Assembly: GCF_004365355.1 (NCBI RefSeq)
Contig: NZ_SODP01000001.1
Location: 372,001 to 436,000 of the forward strand
Reading direction: 5' to 3'
Length of the DNA: 64,000 nt
Origin: Kribbella pratensis
Lineage (GTDB): Bacteria > Actinomycetota > Actinomycetes > Propionibacteriales > Kribbellaceae
Part shown: in pieces, positions 22,589 to 30,871 of the stretch
Layout of the letters: every line of letters begins with the position of its first letter
Numbering within the stretch: the stretch's first letter is position 1
Program-made: the position numbers and the translations under genes
Notes under the pieces: model-generated
Databases searched by the model: none
What the model was told of the DNA's origin: nothing
The model's input: the letters and a program-made list of their open reading frames with translations, nothing else

Positions 22589-24283
22589 CTACTTCGCCGG
22601 GGTGATCGTCTTGAGCACGATCCCGGCGTCCCACGCCTTCCAGGCCGCGGGCAGGACGTAGGTGTTGTCCTTGGTCGGCCAGCCGGTCGCGCGCGAGGTG
22701 TTGAACTCGGTCAGCATCGAGTTCACGTAGACCGGGATGTAGGGCAGCTGGTCGGCGATGATGCTCTGGATCTTCGCGTACGCCGCCTTCTGCGCGGCCT
22801 GGTCCGTGGTCCCGGCAGCCGCCGTCAGGGCGGCGTCGACGGTCGGGTTCGAGAACCGCGACTGGTTGCCGGCCGAGGCGCTCTTGCCGACCGCGGCGGT
22901 GTTCGTCGAGGCGAGCTTGCTGTCGTAGGTGAAGTACGGGTTCGTGGAGGCGCCGAGTCCGACGGAGTCGAGCGACAACTGGAATTTGCCGTTCGTCTGG
23001 GCGGCGTTCCACTCGTTCCACGAGACCTGGCTGGGCTTCAGCTCGATGCCGACCGCGGCCAGCTGCTGCTTGAGTGTGTCGTTGATCGAGATGTAGTCAC
23101 TCCAGCCCGTCACGGTCTGGACGGTCAGCGTCAGGCGCTTGCCGGCCTTGGTCCGTACGCCGTCGCTGCCCTTGGTCCAGCCGGCCGCGTCGAGGAGCTT
23201 GCCCGCCTCGTCGGCGTTGGCGCTCTGCGGAAGCTTGGCGGAACCGGGGTCCGCGATCCACTGGTCGTCCCGGCCCGGGAGCAACAGCGTCGGCGATCCG
23301 ACACCTGCGACTCCGCCGCCGGCCAGCTTGGCGAGCTGCTCGCGGTTCATCGCCAGGTAGATCGCCTTGCGTACGGCGGGATCGGTCTGTGGGCCGGAAC
23401 ATCCGAGCTGGGCGTTGGAGCACGTCACGATCACCGTCGTCATGACCGGGGTGTTGACGTAGGTCAGGTCCTTGTTGGACTTCATGATGTTGTCGATCCC
23501 GGGCAGGTACGCACTCGCCCAGTCGACCTTGCCGGCGACGAGTGCCGCGCTGGCCGCGTCCGCCGACTGCACCGGCAGATAGCGGACCTCCTTGATCGTG
23601 GGTTTGCCCGTCTCCCAGTACTGGTCGTTCTTGGTCAGCACGTAGCTCTGCGGCGTGAACGACTTCAGCTTGAACGGGCCGGTGCCGACCGGGTTCTCGT
23701 TGAGGTTCGTGGTCGGGTCCTTGATGTCCTTCCAGATGTGCTCGGGCACGATCGCCTGGTTCGCGAGGACGGCCGGCTCCTGCATCAGGGACTTCGACTT
23801 GAAGGTCAGTACGGCGGTGTCGTCCGCGGTGGCCTTGGCCGTCGCGGCGAGGCCGGACGGGTTCAGCGCGGGGGTCTTCGCGACCAGGTTGAACGTGTAG
23901 GCGACGTCCTTCGCGGTGAACGGCTGGCCGTCGTTCCACTTGACGCCGTGGCGGAGCTTGATGGTGAGCTCGGTGCCGGCGGCGTTCCAGGAGTAGCCGG
24001 TCGCAAGCACCGGGGTCGCCTCGGACTGCTTGGCGAAGTTGTACCAGTACAGCGGCTCGTAGATGACGCCGAGCGTCGGCTGCAGCGCGGTGCTGCTGAA
24101 CGGGTTGAAGTTCTTGGCCGTGATGTCGCCGGCCGCGACGGTGATCGAGGCGTCCTTCGCGGTCGCCTGGCCACCGGTGGCGGCGCCCGAGCAGGCGCCG
24201 AGCGTGAGGGCCGTCGCGGTCACGGCGGCGACGGCGCTCACCAGGCGTCGTAGCGGCGGGCGGTTCGTGGAGTTCCGGAGCAT
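22589..24283 (-). CDS. Family 5 solute-binding lipoprotein of a peptide-type ABC importer
   Basis: A 564-residue extracellular binding protein. The signal peptide ends in the lipobox LTLGAC (Cys31), so the mature protein is lipid-anchored outside the cytoplasmic membrane. SBP family 5 features are IYEPLYWYNF (near 73-82), LRHGVKWNDGQPFTAKDVAYT and the LNENPVGTGPFKL block. The family binds peptides, nickel or oligosaccharides. With the ROK sugar-type regulator next door, a sugar (for example beta-glucoside or mannoside) ligand is at least as likely as a peptide. It is the first gene of the five-gene importer operon. Confidence 0.92.
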   Translation of the reverse strand: MLRNSTNRPPLRRLVSAVAAVTATALTLGACSGAATGGQATAKDASITVAAGDITAKNFNPFSSTALQPTLGVIYEPLYWYNFAKQSEATPVLATGYSWNAAGTELTIKLRHGVKWNDGQPFTAKDVAYTFNLVAKTPALNPSGLAATAKATADDTAVLTFKSKSLMQEPAVLANQAIVPEHIWKDIKDPTTNLNENPVGTGPFKLKSFTPQSYVLTKNDQYWETGKPTIKEVRYLPVQSADAASAALVAGKVDWASAYLPGIDNIMKSNKDLTYVNTPVMTTVIVTCSNAQLGCSGPQTDPAVRKAIYLAMNREQLAKLAGGGVAGVGSPTLLLPGRDDQWIADPGSAKLPQSANADEAGKLLDAAGWTKGSDGVRTKAGKRLTLTVQTVTGWSDYISINDTLKQQLAAVGIELKPSQVSWNEWNAAQTNGKFQLSLDSVGLGASTNPYFTYDSKLASTNTAAVGKSASAGNQSRFSNPTVDAALTAAAGTTDQAAQKAAYAKIQSIIADQLPYIPVYVNSMLTEFNTSRATGWPTKDNTYVLPAAWKAWDAGIVLKTITPAK

Positions 24284-24372
24284 GGGGGGATTCCTTTCCG
24301 GGCATGCAGGGACCGCGCCGAACGCGGTCCTTGGAACGCGTCACCCGGCACCGGCCAGGGAAGCTGGGCGGT

Positions 24373-24394
24373 AACTTAGTTGGCCTAATAAACT
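24373..24394. promoter_or_regulatory. Candidate ROK operator/promoter upstream of the ABC operon
   Basis: In the 216-base gap between the binding-protein and ROK genes, an AT-rich segment contains the partial palindrome TTAG-TTGGC-CTAA (24376-24388). On the minus strand it overlaps a possible -10 TAAGTT with TTGCGC 18 bases further upstream. The TTAGTT word recurs at 25738-25743 in front of the ROK gene itself, which suggests one regulator at both places. The rest of the gap shows nothing I can name. Confidence 0.35.
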
Positions 24395-24499
24395 CGGCGC
24401 AAGGGTTCGCGGGGGTAACGATTTGACCGCGCAGGGTCGCGAGCGGGCGACGGCGCGCGCCTGAGGGCGGCGCGAGAGTGCGATGCCGCGAGGCGGTTG

Positions 24500-25714
24500 C
24501 TAGGCGGAGATGGCGTGCTCGGACTTGAGCATCATCAGCGCGGCGCCGATCGCCGCCGCGTCGTGCCCGCGCTCGTCCAGCACCACTTTGGTGCCGACGC
24601 TGCGCCCGAAGACCGAGCTCAGGATCCGCTCCTGCAGGATCGGCAGGTAGATCGTCCCGGCGACGGCGAAGGCCGGCCCGGTGAGGACCAGCAGTTGTAC
24701 GTCGTACATGTTCGCGATCGTCTGCGCGCCGAGCGCGATCCAGGCGGCGCTGTCCCGGATGATCGCCTCCGCGCGCGAGTCCCCGCTCAAGGCCAGCCGC
24801 GCGATGGCGGCGAAGGCCGCAACACCGGAATGCCGGTGCGACCCGAGATCGAGCCCGGCCGCGCGGGCCTTCGCGACGACGGCGGCCGGACCGGCGAGCG
24901 CCTCAAGGCAGCCGGTGCCTCCACACCAGCAGCGGGGACCGCCGATCTGGACGCAGATGTGCCCGACCTCGCCGGCGTTGCCGTGCGCGCCCTGGTAGAC
25001 GTTGCCGTTGAGTCGCAGGCCGGAACCGATGCCCTCGCTCATGAACAACGCGGCCATCACCGAGACGTCGTGGCTGGTGGTGAGGCGGGTGCCCGCGGCG
25101 GCCGCGGTCGCATCGTTCTCGAGGAGTACGGGCATGCCGAGCCGCTCCTCGAGGCGGCTGCGGATCGGGAAGCCGACCCAGCGCGTCATCGACGGCGGCG
25201 CCGACGTCACTCCGCGGTTGCGGATCAGCGGGCCGGGGCAGACGAAGCCGAGCCCGAGCACGAGCGCCGGATCGACGCCGGAGCTCGCGATCAGCTCGCC
25301 CGTCTCGATCGCCACCCGCGCGACGACCTGCTCGGGGTCGCTGTCGTCGCCCGGACCGTCCCGCCGCCAGCGCGCGACCACGCCGCCGGCGTAGTCGACC
25401 AGCACGTACGTCAGGTGGTCCTCGCTCAGATGCACGCCGACGACGTACCGCGCCGCCGCGCGGATCTGCAGCAGGGTGCGGGGTTTGCCGCCGATGGACG
25501 TCGAGGCGCCGCGACCGGTCTCGGCGACCAGGCCGTCGTCGATCAGCCGGCGGACGACCGCGGTGACCGATGGTGCCTTCAGGCCGGTCAGCTGGGTAAG
25601 TTCGACCCGGCTGAGGGTGCCGGCGGAGCGGATGCGGTCGACGATGAGGCCGCGACTGCTCGTCGGCGCCGGATCGTAGCCCGGCGACTGCGAGGAGTCG
25701 CTGACCTGCTGCAT
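24500..25714 (-). CDS. ROK family transcriptional regulator
   Basis: A 404-residue protein. An N-terminal winged helix (about residues 20-75, LTQLTGLKAPSVTAVVRRLI) is fused to a ROK sugar-kinase-like domain with the zinc motif GHICVQIGGPRCWCGGTGCL near 252-271. ROK repressors such as NagC, Mlc and XylR bind sugars or sugar phosphates. It lies just upstream of the family-5 ABC operon on the same strand and is divergent from the LacI-type ligand-binding protein. It most likely controls the importer. An ATG at 25714 is used. Confidence 0.9.
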   Translation of the reverse strand: MQQVSDSSQSPGYDPAPTSSRGLIVDRIRSAGTLSRVELTQLTGLKAPSVTAVVRRLIDDGLVAETGRGASTSIGGKPRTLLQIRAAARYVVGVHLSEDHLTYVLVDYAGGVVARWRRDGPGDDSDPEQVVARVAIETGELIASSGVDPALVLGLGFVCPGPLIRNRGVTSAPPSMTRWVGFPIRSRLEERLGMPVLLENDATAAAAGTRLTTSHDVSVMAALFMSEGIGSGLRLNGNVYQGAHGNAGEVGHICVQIGGPRCWCGGTGCLEALAGPAAVVAKARAAGLDLGSHRHSGVAAFAAIARLALSGDSRAEAIIRDSAAWIALGAQTIANMYDVQLLVLTGPAFAVAGTIYLPILQERILSSVFGRSVGTKVVLDERGHDAAAIGAALMMLKSEHAISA

Positions 25715-25754
25715 CGGTCCATCCGCCTTCTGTCCGGTTAGTTAGATCTGTGAA

Positions 25755-25760
25755 TATAGT
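25755..25760 (+). promoter_or_regulatory. -10 box before the stand-alone LacI-type ligand-binding gene
   Basis: TATAGT, a near-perfect -10 hexamer, lies 27 bases before the ATG at 25788. A TTGGAGGG ribosome site sits in the short leader. No convincing -35 is seen. It lies 41 bases from the divergent ROK start, so the two promoters probably share regulatory DNA. Confidence 0.45.
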
Positions 25761-25787
25761 GGGAACAGCCGTCTTGGAGGGCAGTTT

Positions 25788-26651
25788 ATGCAGGACACGA
25801 AGCCCCGGGATCGTATTGCCGGGCTGGTGCTGGCGCGTCCTGACCGGGTCCTCGGGATGGAGCCGTTCATGGCCGATGTCGTCCAGGGCATCGAGGAGTA
25901 CTTCGCCGGGCGGCGCTGCAGCCTGCTGATCGAGTTCACCGCGGACGTCGCCGGCGAGATCGAGATCTGGCGTCGCTGGGTGGCGCACGAGTACGTCGAC
26001 GGGATCGTCATGGTCGATCTCCGCAGCGACGACCCCCGGCTGGACGAGCTGGTCCGCCTGCGGACGCCGGGGGTGTTGCTCGGCGGACCTGAACTCCAGG
26101 CGCCGATCACTAACGTGCTGGTCGACAACGCCGAAGGCGCCCGGGCGGCCGTTCGGGCGCTCGCCGACCTCGGGCACCGGGAGATCGCCAGGGTGAGCGG
26201 TCCACGCGACATGGTGCATTGCCAGGCGCGGGACGAGGCGTTCATCGCCACCTGTGCGGAGCGCGACGTACAAGGGCAGGTGATCGAGGGGGATTACTCC
26301 GAGGAGTCCGGCCGGGAGGCGACCCGGCAGTTGCTGACCGGCGGCCCGATGCCGAGTGCTGTTGTCTATGACAACGACCTGATGGCGATCGGTGGCCTCA
26401 GTGTCGCGAAGGAGCTGGGAGTCGCGGTTCCCGAGGAGTTGTCGATCATCGCGTGGGACGACACCGCCGTGGCCCGGCTCGCGCATCCGCCGTTGAGCGT
26501 GGTCACGGTCGACGTCCACGGGCTGGGCGCGATCGTCGGCGAGGCGATCCTCGCGGCGATGGACGGCGCCGACGTGACGACGTACCACGTGCCGAAGCCG
26601 ACGATCCGGCTGACGCAATCGGTCAGCCGCGCGGTGATCACTCACAGCTAA
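25788..26651 (+). CDS. LacI-type ligand-binding domain protein lacking the DNA-binding headpiece
   Basis: A 287-residue protein that begins almost directly with the periplasmic-binding-like domain (DRIAGLVLARPDRVLG, residues 8-23). It contains DGIVMVDL, VLVDNAEGARAAVRALADLG, VVYDNDLMAIGGL and the LSIIAWDDTAVARL block of LacI/GalR regulators. The roughly 55-residue N-terminal HTH and hinge are absent, and no upstream in-frame sequence could supply them, since the ROK gene starts 73 bases away. There is no signal peptide. It could be a co-effector or sugar sensor that works through protein contact, or a degraded regulator. The intact frame and good ribosome site argue against decay. Confidence 0.75.
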   Translation: MQDTKPRDRIAGLVLARPDRVLGMEPFMADVVQGIEEYFAGRRCSLLIEFTADVAGEIEIWRRWVAHEYVDGIVMVDLRSDDPRLDELVRLRTPGVLLGGPELQAPITNVLVDNAEGARAAVRALADLGHREIARVSGPRDMVHCQARDEAFIATCAERDVQGQVIEGDYSEESGREATRQLLTGGPMPSAVVYDNDLMAIGGLSVAKELGVAVPEELSIIAWDDTAVARLAHPPLSVVTVDVHGLGAIVGEAILAAMDGADVTTYHVPKPTIRLTQSVSRAVITHS

Positions 26652-26759
26652 CTCGCAGGTAGTGCATCCCTCGGTGATCGTCGGGATTCGCAGCGTGACC
26701 AGGGGTGACACTATGTCAGGACCTGGTGGGGCTCGTATCTCAGCGTGACCGGGGGGTGC

Positions 26760-26820
26760 TTGACATATCCGGTTTGGACGATTGAGACTCAGGTCACTTT
26801 CGCGATCCGAGAGCGCTCTC
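26760..26820. promoter_or_regulatory. Promoter and LacI-type operator of the sugar-binding lipoprotein gene
   Basis: A perfect 12-base palindrome, GAGAGCGCTCTC (26809-26820), matches the style of actinobacterial CebR-like LacI operators, which centre on GAGCGCTC. A consensus -35 TTGACA lies at 26760-26765; the -10 about 18 bases on is weak. The operator lies 31 bases before the gene start, where a repressor would block transcription. The remainder of the 200-base gap (26652-26759) holds no recognisable gene. Confidence 0.7.
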
Positions 26821-26851
26821 AACTCCGTCCAAGTTCCAGGGAGCACGTCAC

Positions 26852-28177
26852 ATGCGGCCCAGTGCCCGCTACCGCCCCATCGCCGGACTGCTGGCCTGCG
26901 CCGCGGTCGTGCTCGTCACCGCGGCGTGCGGCGGCGGTTCCAGTTCGTCCGATCCGAGCGCCGCCGCGACGGACGGGCCGAAGATCGAGCTGACCATCGC
27001 AACCTTCAACGAGTTCGGGTACGACGACCTGTACGCGGAGTACGAGGCCGCGCATCCGAACATCACGATCGTCGAGCAGCACGCCAAGACGGTCGACGAC
27101 CACGTCAAGAACCTCGACGCGAACCTGGCGTCCGGGACCGGGCTGGCCGACATCGAGGCGATGGAGGTCAGTTGGATCTACAAGTACCTGGCCAAGGCCG
27201 ACAAGTTCGTCGACCTGCGGCAGTACGGCGCGAACGACCTGAAGGACCGCTGGCTGGACTGGAAGGTGGCCGGCGCGACCACGCAGGACGGGAAGATCAT
27301 CGGGTACGGCACCGACATCGGGCCGGAGGCGATCTGCTACCGGCGCGACCTGTTCGCGAAGGCCGGGCTGCCGACCGACCGGACGCAGGTGGCGAAGCTG
27401 TTCCAGGACTGGCCGTCGTACTTCGCGACCGGGCGGAAGTTCAAGCAGCGGGTTCCCGGTTCGGCGTGGTACGACTCCGCCGTACTGACCTGGGAGGCGA
27501 TGCGCAACCAGCTGATCCAGGCGTACTACTCGAACGAGGACCGCTTCCTCGCCGACGAGAACCCGCGACTGAAGTCGACCTGGAAGCAGGTGGTGGCCGG
27601 GAGCAAGGACGGTCTGTCCGCCGGGCTGGTCGCCTGGAGCGACGAGTGGAACGCGGCCTTCCGCACCGACAAGTTCGCGACGATGGCATGCCCGGGCTGG
27701 CTGCTCGGCGTGATCCAGGACAACGCGGGCAGCTTCGGGAAGGGCAAGTGGGACGTCGCCGACGTGTTCCCCGGCGGTGGCGGCAACTGGGGCGGCTCGT
27801 ACCTGACCGTGCCGATCCAGTCGCCCCAGCCAGAAGAGGCAGCGAAGCTGGCTGCCTGGCTGACCGCTCCCGAGCAGCAGGTCAAGGTGTTCAAGAAGAT
27901 CGGGTCGTTCCCGTCGACGCTCGACGCGTACAACGACCCGCAGGTGAAGTCTCAGGTCAATGCGTACTTCAACAAGGCGCCAGTGGGACAGATCTTCATC
28001 AACCGGGCTCGGAACGTGATCCTCAAGCAGCACAAGGGTCCTCGCGACGGTGAGATCAACCAGATCTTCAGCGCCGCGCTCGCTCGGGTGGACAACGGCA
28101 AGCAGTCGCCGGATGCTGCATGGGAGCAGGCCCTCGACCAGGCAGAGAAGGTTGCGGAGACGCGGGTCGGGAACTGA
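26852..28177 (+). CDS. Family 1 sugar-binding lipoprotein (CebE/BxlE-like), without permease genes
   Basis: A 441-residue extracellular solute-binding protein. The signal peptide ends in VTAAC (lipobox, Cys26), followed by a Gly/Ser-rich linker. The mature part resembles oligosaccharide-binding proteins of CUT1 ABC importers (YEAAHPNITIVEQ near 65-77, then GTDIGPEAICYRRDLFAKAG). In related operons the next two genes encode permeases; here the next gene is a LacI regulator and no permease is near. The protein may serve a transporter encoded elsewhere. A perfect LacI-type palindrome lies upstream. The start ATG follows AGGGAGCACGTCAC. Confidence 0.9.
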   Translation: MRPSARYRPIAGLLACAAVVLVTAACGGGSSSSDPSAAATDGPKIELTIATFNEFGYDDLYAEYEAAHPNITIVEQHAKTVDDHVKNLDANLASGTGLADIEAMEVSWIYKYLAKADKFVDLRQYGANDLKDRWLDWKVAGATTQDGKIIGYGTDIGPEAICYRRDLFAKAGLPTDRTQVAKLFQDWPSYFATGRKFKQRVPGSAWYDSAVLTWEAMRNQLIQAYYSNEDRFLADENPRLKSTWKQVVAGSKDGLSAGLVAWSDEWNAAFRTDKFATMACPGWLLGVIQDNAGSFGKGKWDVADVFPGGGGNWGGSYLTVPIQSPQPEEAAKLAAWLTAPEQQVKVFKKIGSFPSTLDAYNDPQVKSQVNAYFNKAPVGQIFINRARNVILKQHKGPRDGEINQIFSAALARVDNGKQSPDAAWEQALDQAEKVAETRVGN

Positions 28178-28282
28178 AGAAATCTGTCAACACGCCCCGT
28201 GGGGTGGCCAACGGCTGACGCGCGTTCGACCGAGGACGTACTACCGTGTGAACGCAGGCCGATCGACAGCCGAGGAGGGCCG

Positions 28283-29290
28283 ATGGACGGGTCTGGTTCT
28301 CCGACGCTGGAACAGGTCGCGGCCGTCGCCGGGGTGTCGCGCGCCACGGTCTCGCGGGTCGTGAACGGCTCGCCGAAGGTGTTGCCGGAGACGGTCGCCG
28401 CGGTTGAGCAGGCGATCCGGCAGTTGGGGTATGTACCGAACCGGGCGGCTCGCGCGCTGGTGACACGTCGTACGGATTCGGTGGCGATCGTCGTACCCGA
28501 GCCGGACAGCCGGGTGTTCTCGGACCCTTTCTTCGCTGGGATGCTGAGCGGGGTCAGCCGGACGTTGGCGCCGACGTCGTCGCAGTTGGTGCTGTTGATC
28601 GAGCCGGCTGAGGGGGACGACCAGCGGTTCATGCGGTACCTGCGCGGCGGGCATGTGGATGGCGCGATCATCATCAGCCATCACGGTCGTGACAACGTGC
28701 TGCAGGAGTTGGCGCAGTTGCCGCTTCCGATCGTTTTCAGCGCGCGGCCGCTCGGGGTCGACGTACCGGTGGCCAGCGTCGACGTGGACAACGTGGCCGG
28801 CGCGCGGACGGGTGTCGAGCATCTGCTCGCGATCGGTCGGCGGAAGGTCGCGACGATTGCCGGGCCGCTCGACATGACTGCTGGTCTTGACCGCCTGACC
28901 GGCTACAAGGACGTGATGAAGGAAGCCGGCCTGCCGGCGCTGATCGAGTACGGCGACTTCACGGCTGACGGCGGCGAGCAGGCGACGCTGCGGTTGCTGG
29001 ATGCGCATCCGGATCTTGACGGGCTGTTCGTCGCGTCGGACCTGATGGCGACTGCTGCTCTTCGCGTGCTGTCCGAGCGCGGGCGTCGGGTTCCTTCCGA
29101 TGTCGCGGTGGTCGGCTTCGACGACTCGGTCCTGGCCACCATGACCACCCCCAAACTCACCACCGTCCGCCAACCGGTCGAACAACTCGGCGCCCGCCTG
29201 GCCGAAATCCTCCTGGCCAAGATCGGCGGAGCGAACCTCACCAGCCCCGAGATCTACAACACCGAACTCATCATCCGCGACAGCGCCTGA
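28283..29290 (+). CDS. LacI family transcriptional regulator, CebR-like
   Basis: A 335-residue LacI/GalR regulator. The headpiece HTH is TLEQVAAVAGVSRATVSRVV (residues 8-27), with the hinge helix near 48-58 (NRAARALVTRR), and the effector domain runs to the end. GGAGGG lies 4 bases before the ATG at 28283. It follows the sugar-binding lipoprotein gene on the same strand and is the obvious candidate to bind GAGAGCGCTCTC in front of it. The likely inducer is an oligosaccharide such as cellobiose, by analogy with CebR only. Confidence 0.9.
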   Translation: MDGSGSPTLEQVAAVAGVSRATVSRVVNGSPKVLPETVAAVEQAIRQLGYVPNRAARALVTRRTDSVAIVVPEPDSRVFSDPFFAGMLSGVSRTLAPTSSQLVLLIEPAEGDDQRFMRYLRGGHVDGAIIISHHGRDNVLQELAQLPLPIVFSARPLGVDVPVASVDVDNVAGARTGVEHLLAIGRRKVATIAGPLDMTAGLDRLTGYKDVMKEAGLPALIEYGDFTADGGEQATLRLLDAHPDLDGLFVASDLMATAALRVLSERGRRVPSDVAVVGFDDSVLATMTTPKLTTVRQPVEQLGARLAEILLAKIGGANLTSPEIYNTELIIRDSA

Positions 29291-29318
29291 CCTCCGTCCG
29301 ACCTGGGGGAGCTCGGGG

Positions 29319-30155
29319 CTAGGGCGGGTCGTTCTGGAACTGGAACTGGACGCGGATCGAGTCGTCGAGGGGGATGACGACGGTGGTGTTGGACGGCGAC
29401 CAGGTCTGGGGGACCAGGAAGAGGCGGTTCTGGCCTACGACGAGGAGGCGGAGGCCTCGGTAGCGGTAGTTGAAGGTCTGGCCGGTGCCCGCCCGGAGGG
29501 TGGTTTCTTCGATGCCGGGGGAGCGGAGGGCCAGCTTCTCCTTGGTGTCGAGGATGACGACCGGGAAGCGGTTCAGGTGGCGGGCGTCGGCGCGGGCCAG
29601 GCCACGGCCGGAGTACTGCGCCGTGGTCGCGGTTGCCCAGAAGGCGCAGGTGACGGTCGCGACGGCGAGGAGCGCGATGAGGATGTGTTGCGGGCCGAGG
29701 GTCGGGTCGGCTTTGCGGCGGAGATAGGTGAGGTAGGCAAGCGCCGCGGCCGCGAACCCGATCACGACGGGGACGATCAGGGCGTAGTACGGGAGCTGGC
29801 CGATGAGTGGATAGGCGAGGAGGCCGGCTACGCCCACCACGAGGATCACTACGGCGACGCGGGCGGCGCGGCGTACGGCGCCCGGGGTCGGGTGGATCGC
29901 GTTGTGCAGAAGAAGAGCGGCCACCGCGAGCAACGTGATCACCAGGAGCGGGACCAGGAGCGGTTGTGGACTGCGCATCACGTAGTCCTGCGTGCTCAGG
30001 CCGATCGTGTCGACGTCGATCCCGAAGTACTCGTACTGCGAACGCGACGAGACGTACCCGAAGTAGAACAGCAGTGCGCTGAGCAGCGTCACCGGGGTGA
30101 TGATGCCGGCGGCGAAGCTGATCCAGCGCTCGGCCTGCGACCGTTCGTCGGCCAT
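29319..30155 (-). CDS. Multi-spanning membrane protein of unknown function
   Basis: A 278-residue protein with about five predicted membrane helices (near residues 13-34, 66-86, 97-120, 123-146 and 158-176) and a C-terminal domain of about 95 residues predicted to be mostly beta-strand (VVILDTKEKLALRSPGIEET, then LRLLVVGQNRLFLVPQTW). I do not recognise a named family. The start is 1 base from the stop of the lipoprotein gene upstream on the same strand, so the two are co-transcribed. Both are divergent from the patatin-like gene. It is convergent with the LacI regulator (28-base gap). Confidence 0.75.
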   Translation of the reverse strand: MADERSQAERWISFAAGIITPVTLLSALLFYFGYVSSRSQYEYFGIDVDTIGLSTQDYVMRSPQPLLVPLLVITLLAVAALLLHNAIHPTPGAVRRAARVAVVILVVGVAGLLAYPLIGQLPYYALIVPVVIGFAAAALAYLTYLRRKADPTLGPQHILIALLAVATVTCAFWATATTAQYSGRGLARADARHLNRFPVVILDTKEKLALRSPGIEETTLRAGTGQTFNYRYRGLRLLVVGQNRLFLVPQTWSPSNTTVVIPLDDSIRVQFQFQNDPP

Positions 30156-30156
30156 C

Positions 30157-30753
30157 TCAGCTCGTCGGTGTTTCAGGCGTTTCGGGGGTTTCAGGGGTTT
30201 CAGGAGTCTCGCTCGGCAAGGCCGTCAGGACGATCTGACTGCCACTCCGGCCGAGCAGACTGTCGCAGTCCGACTGACTCTCGCACGTTGCCTGGCCCGG
30301 AACCTCGAGAGTGGTGCTGCCGGAGCCGGCGAGCTGGCGGACACCGACATAGCAGGTGTCGTGCTGATCGGCTGTCCACCGAACGCCGCTGCAGGCCGGA
30401 AGGTCACCGGGACAGGACTGCTGGTCGGCCGCGAAGACCCCCTCGGGCTTGAAGGTTGCCGAGCCCAACTCGATCGTGGTGCCGTCCGGGAGCGAGGTGT
30501 CGGTCAAGCTGACCGAGTAGCAGTTCGGATGCTGGTCGTCGACGGACGAGCCGCCGATCGGGAGCGAGGCGATGCTGATCGACGGTTGCTTCTGTTCCGG
30601 TTGGGTCGACTCGGCAGCGGTCGGTTCGGGTGCCGGTTCGGCGGTGTCGTCGGCGGTCGCGGTCACCACCGGCGTCGGCGTACCCCCGTCGCTCGACGAG
30701 CATCCCGTCAGCAACAGCACTGTCACCGAAACCGTCGCAACCAACGCTCGCAT
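30157..30753 (-). CDS. Small lipoprotein with Glu-Thr-Pro repeat tail
   Basis: A 198-residue exported protein. The signal peptide ends in the lipobox LLTGC (near Cys18). A Thr/Pro/Glu-rich linker runs to about residue 60 and a globular domain with several cysteines follows (NCYSVSL, QQSCPGDLPACSG, DTCYVGV, ATCESQSDCDS), probably in disulfides. The end is a tandem ETP repeat. The ATG at 30753 is used because it directly precedes the signal peptide. I do not recognise the globular domain. It pairs with the membrane protein at 29319. Confidence 0.75.
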   Translation of the reverse strand: MRALVATVSVTVLLLTGCSSSDGGTPTPVVTATADDTAEPAPEPTAAESTQPEQKQPSISIASLPIGGSSVDDQHPNCYSVSLTDTSLPDGTTIELGSATFKPEGVFAADQQSCPGDLPACSGVRWTADQHDTCYVGVRQLAGSGSTTLEVPGQATCESQSDCDSLLGRSGSQIVLTALPSETPETPETPETPETPTS

Positions 30754-30802
30754 GACAACCACCCCCACGACCCAGAATGACCCTCTGTGCAGACCGCGAC
30801 AA

Positions 30803-30862
30803 CCTTTTGTTCACTCTCCGCTGCGACAACGGTGCATCCGTGATATCCCTAAGAACAAAAGG
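30803..30862. promoter_or_regulatory. Long-spaced inverted repeat between the lipoprotein and patatin genes
   Basis: A perfect 10-base inverted repeat, CCTTTTGTTC (30803-30812) and GAACAAAAGG (30853-30862), with 40 bases between the arms, in the 118-base divergent intergenic region. The arms are unusually AT-rich for this genome. One arm lies next to each gene, so it may be a pair of operator half-sites or a site for DNA looping. The GGGGGA that follows the right arm is the ribosome site of the patatin gene. Confidence 0.55.
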
Positions 30863-30871
30863 GGGACGTGA

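Noticed and set aside
21530-24253. A 907-codon open frame on the plus strand across the ABC permease/binding-protein region
   Set aside because: It is the antisense of three well-recognised genes. Its composition (Arg, Gly, Asp, Val) and lack of any domain are typical of GC-rich shadow frames.
30160-30200. ETP repeats at the lipoprotein end as an assembly error
   Set aside because: The four units are in frame and end at a proper stop; Thr/Pro/Glu tails are normal for exported actinobacterial proteins.
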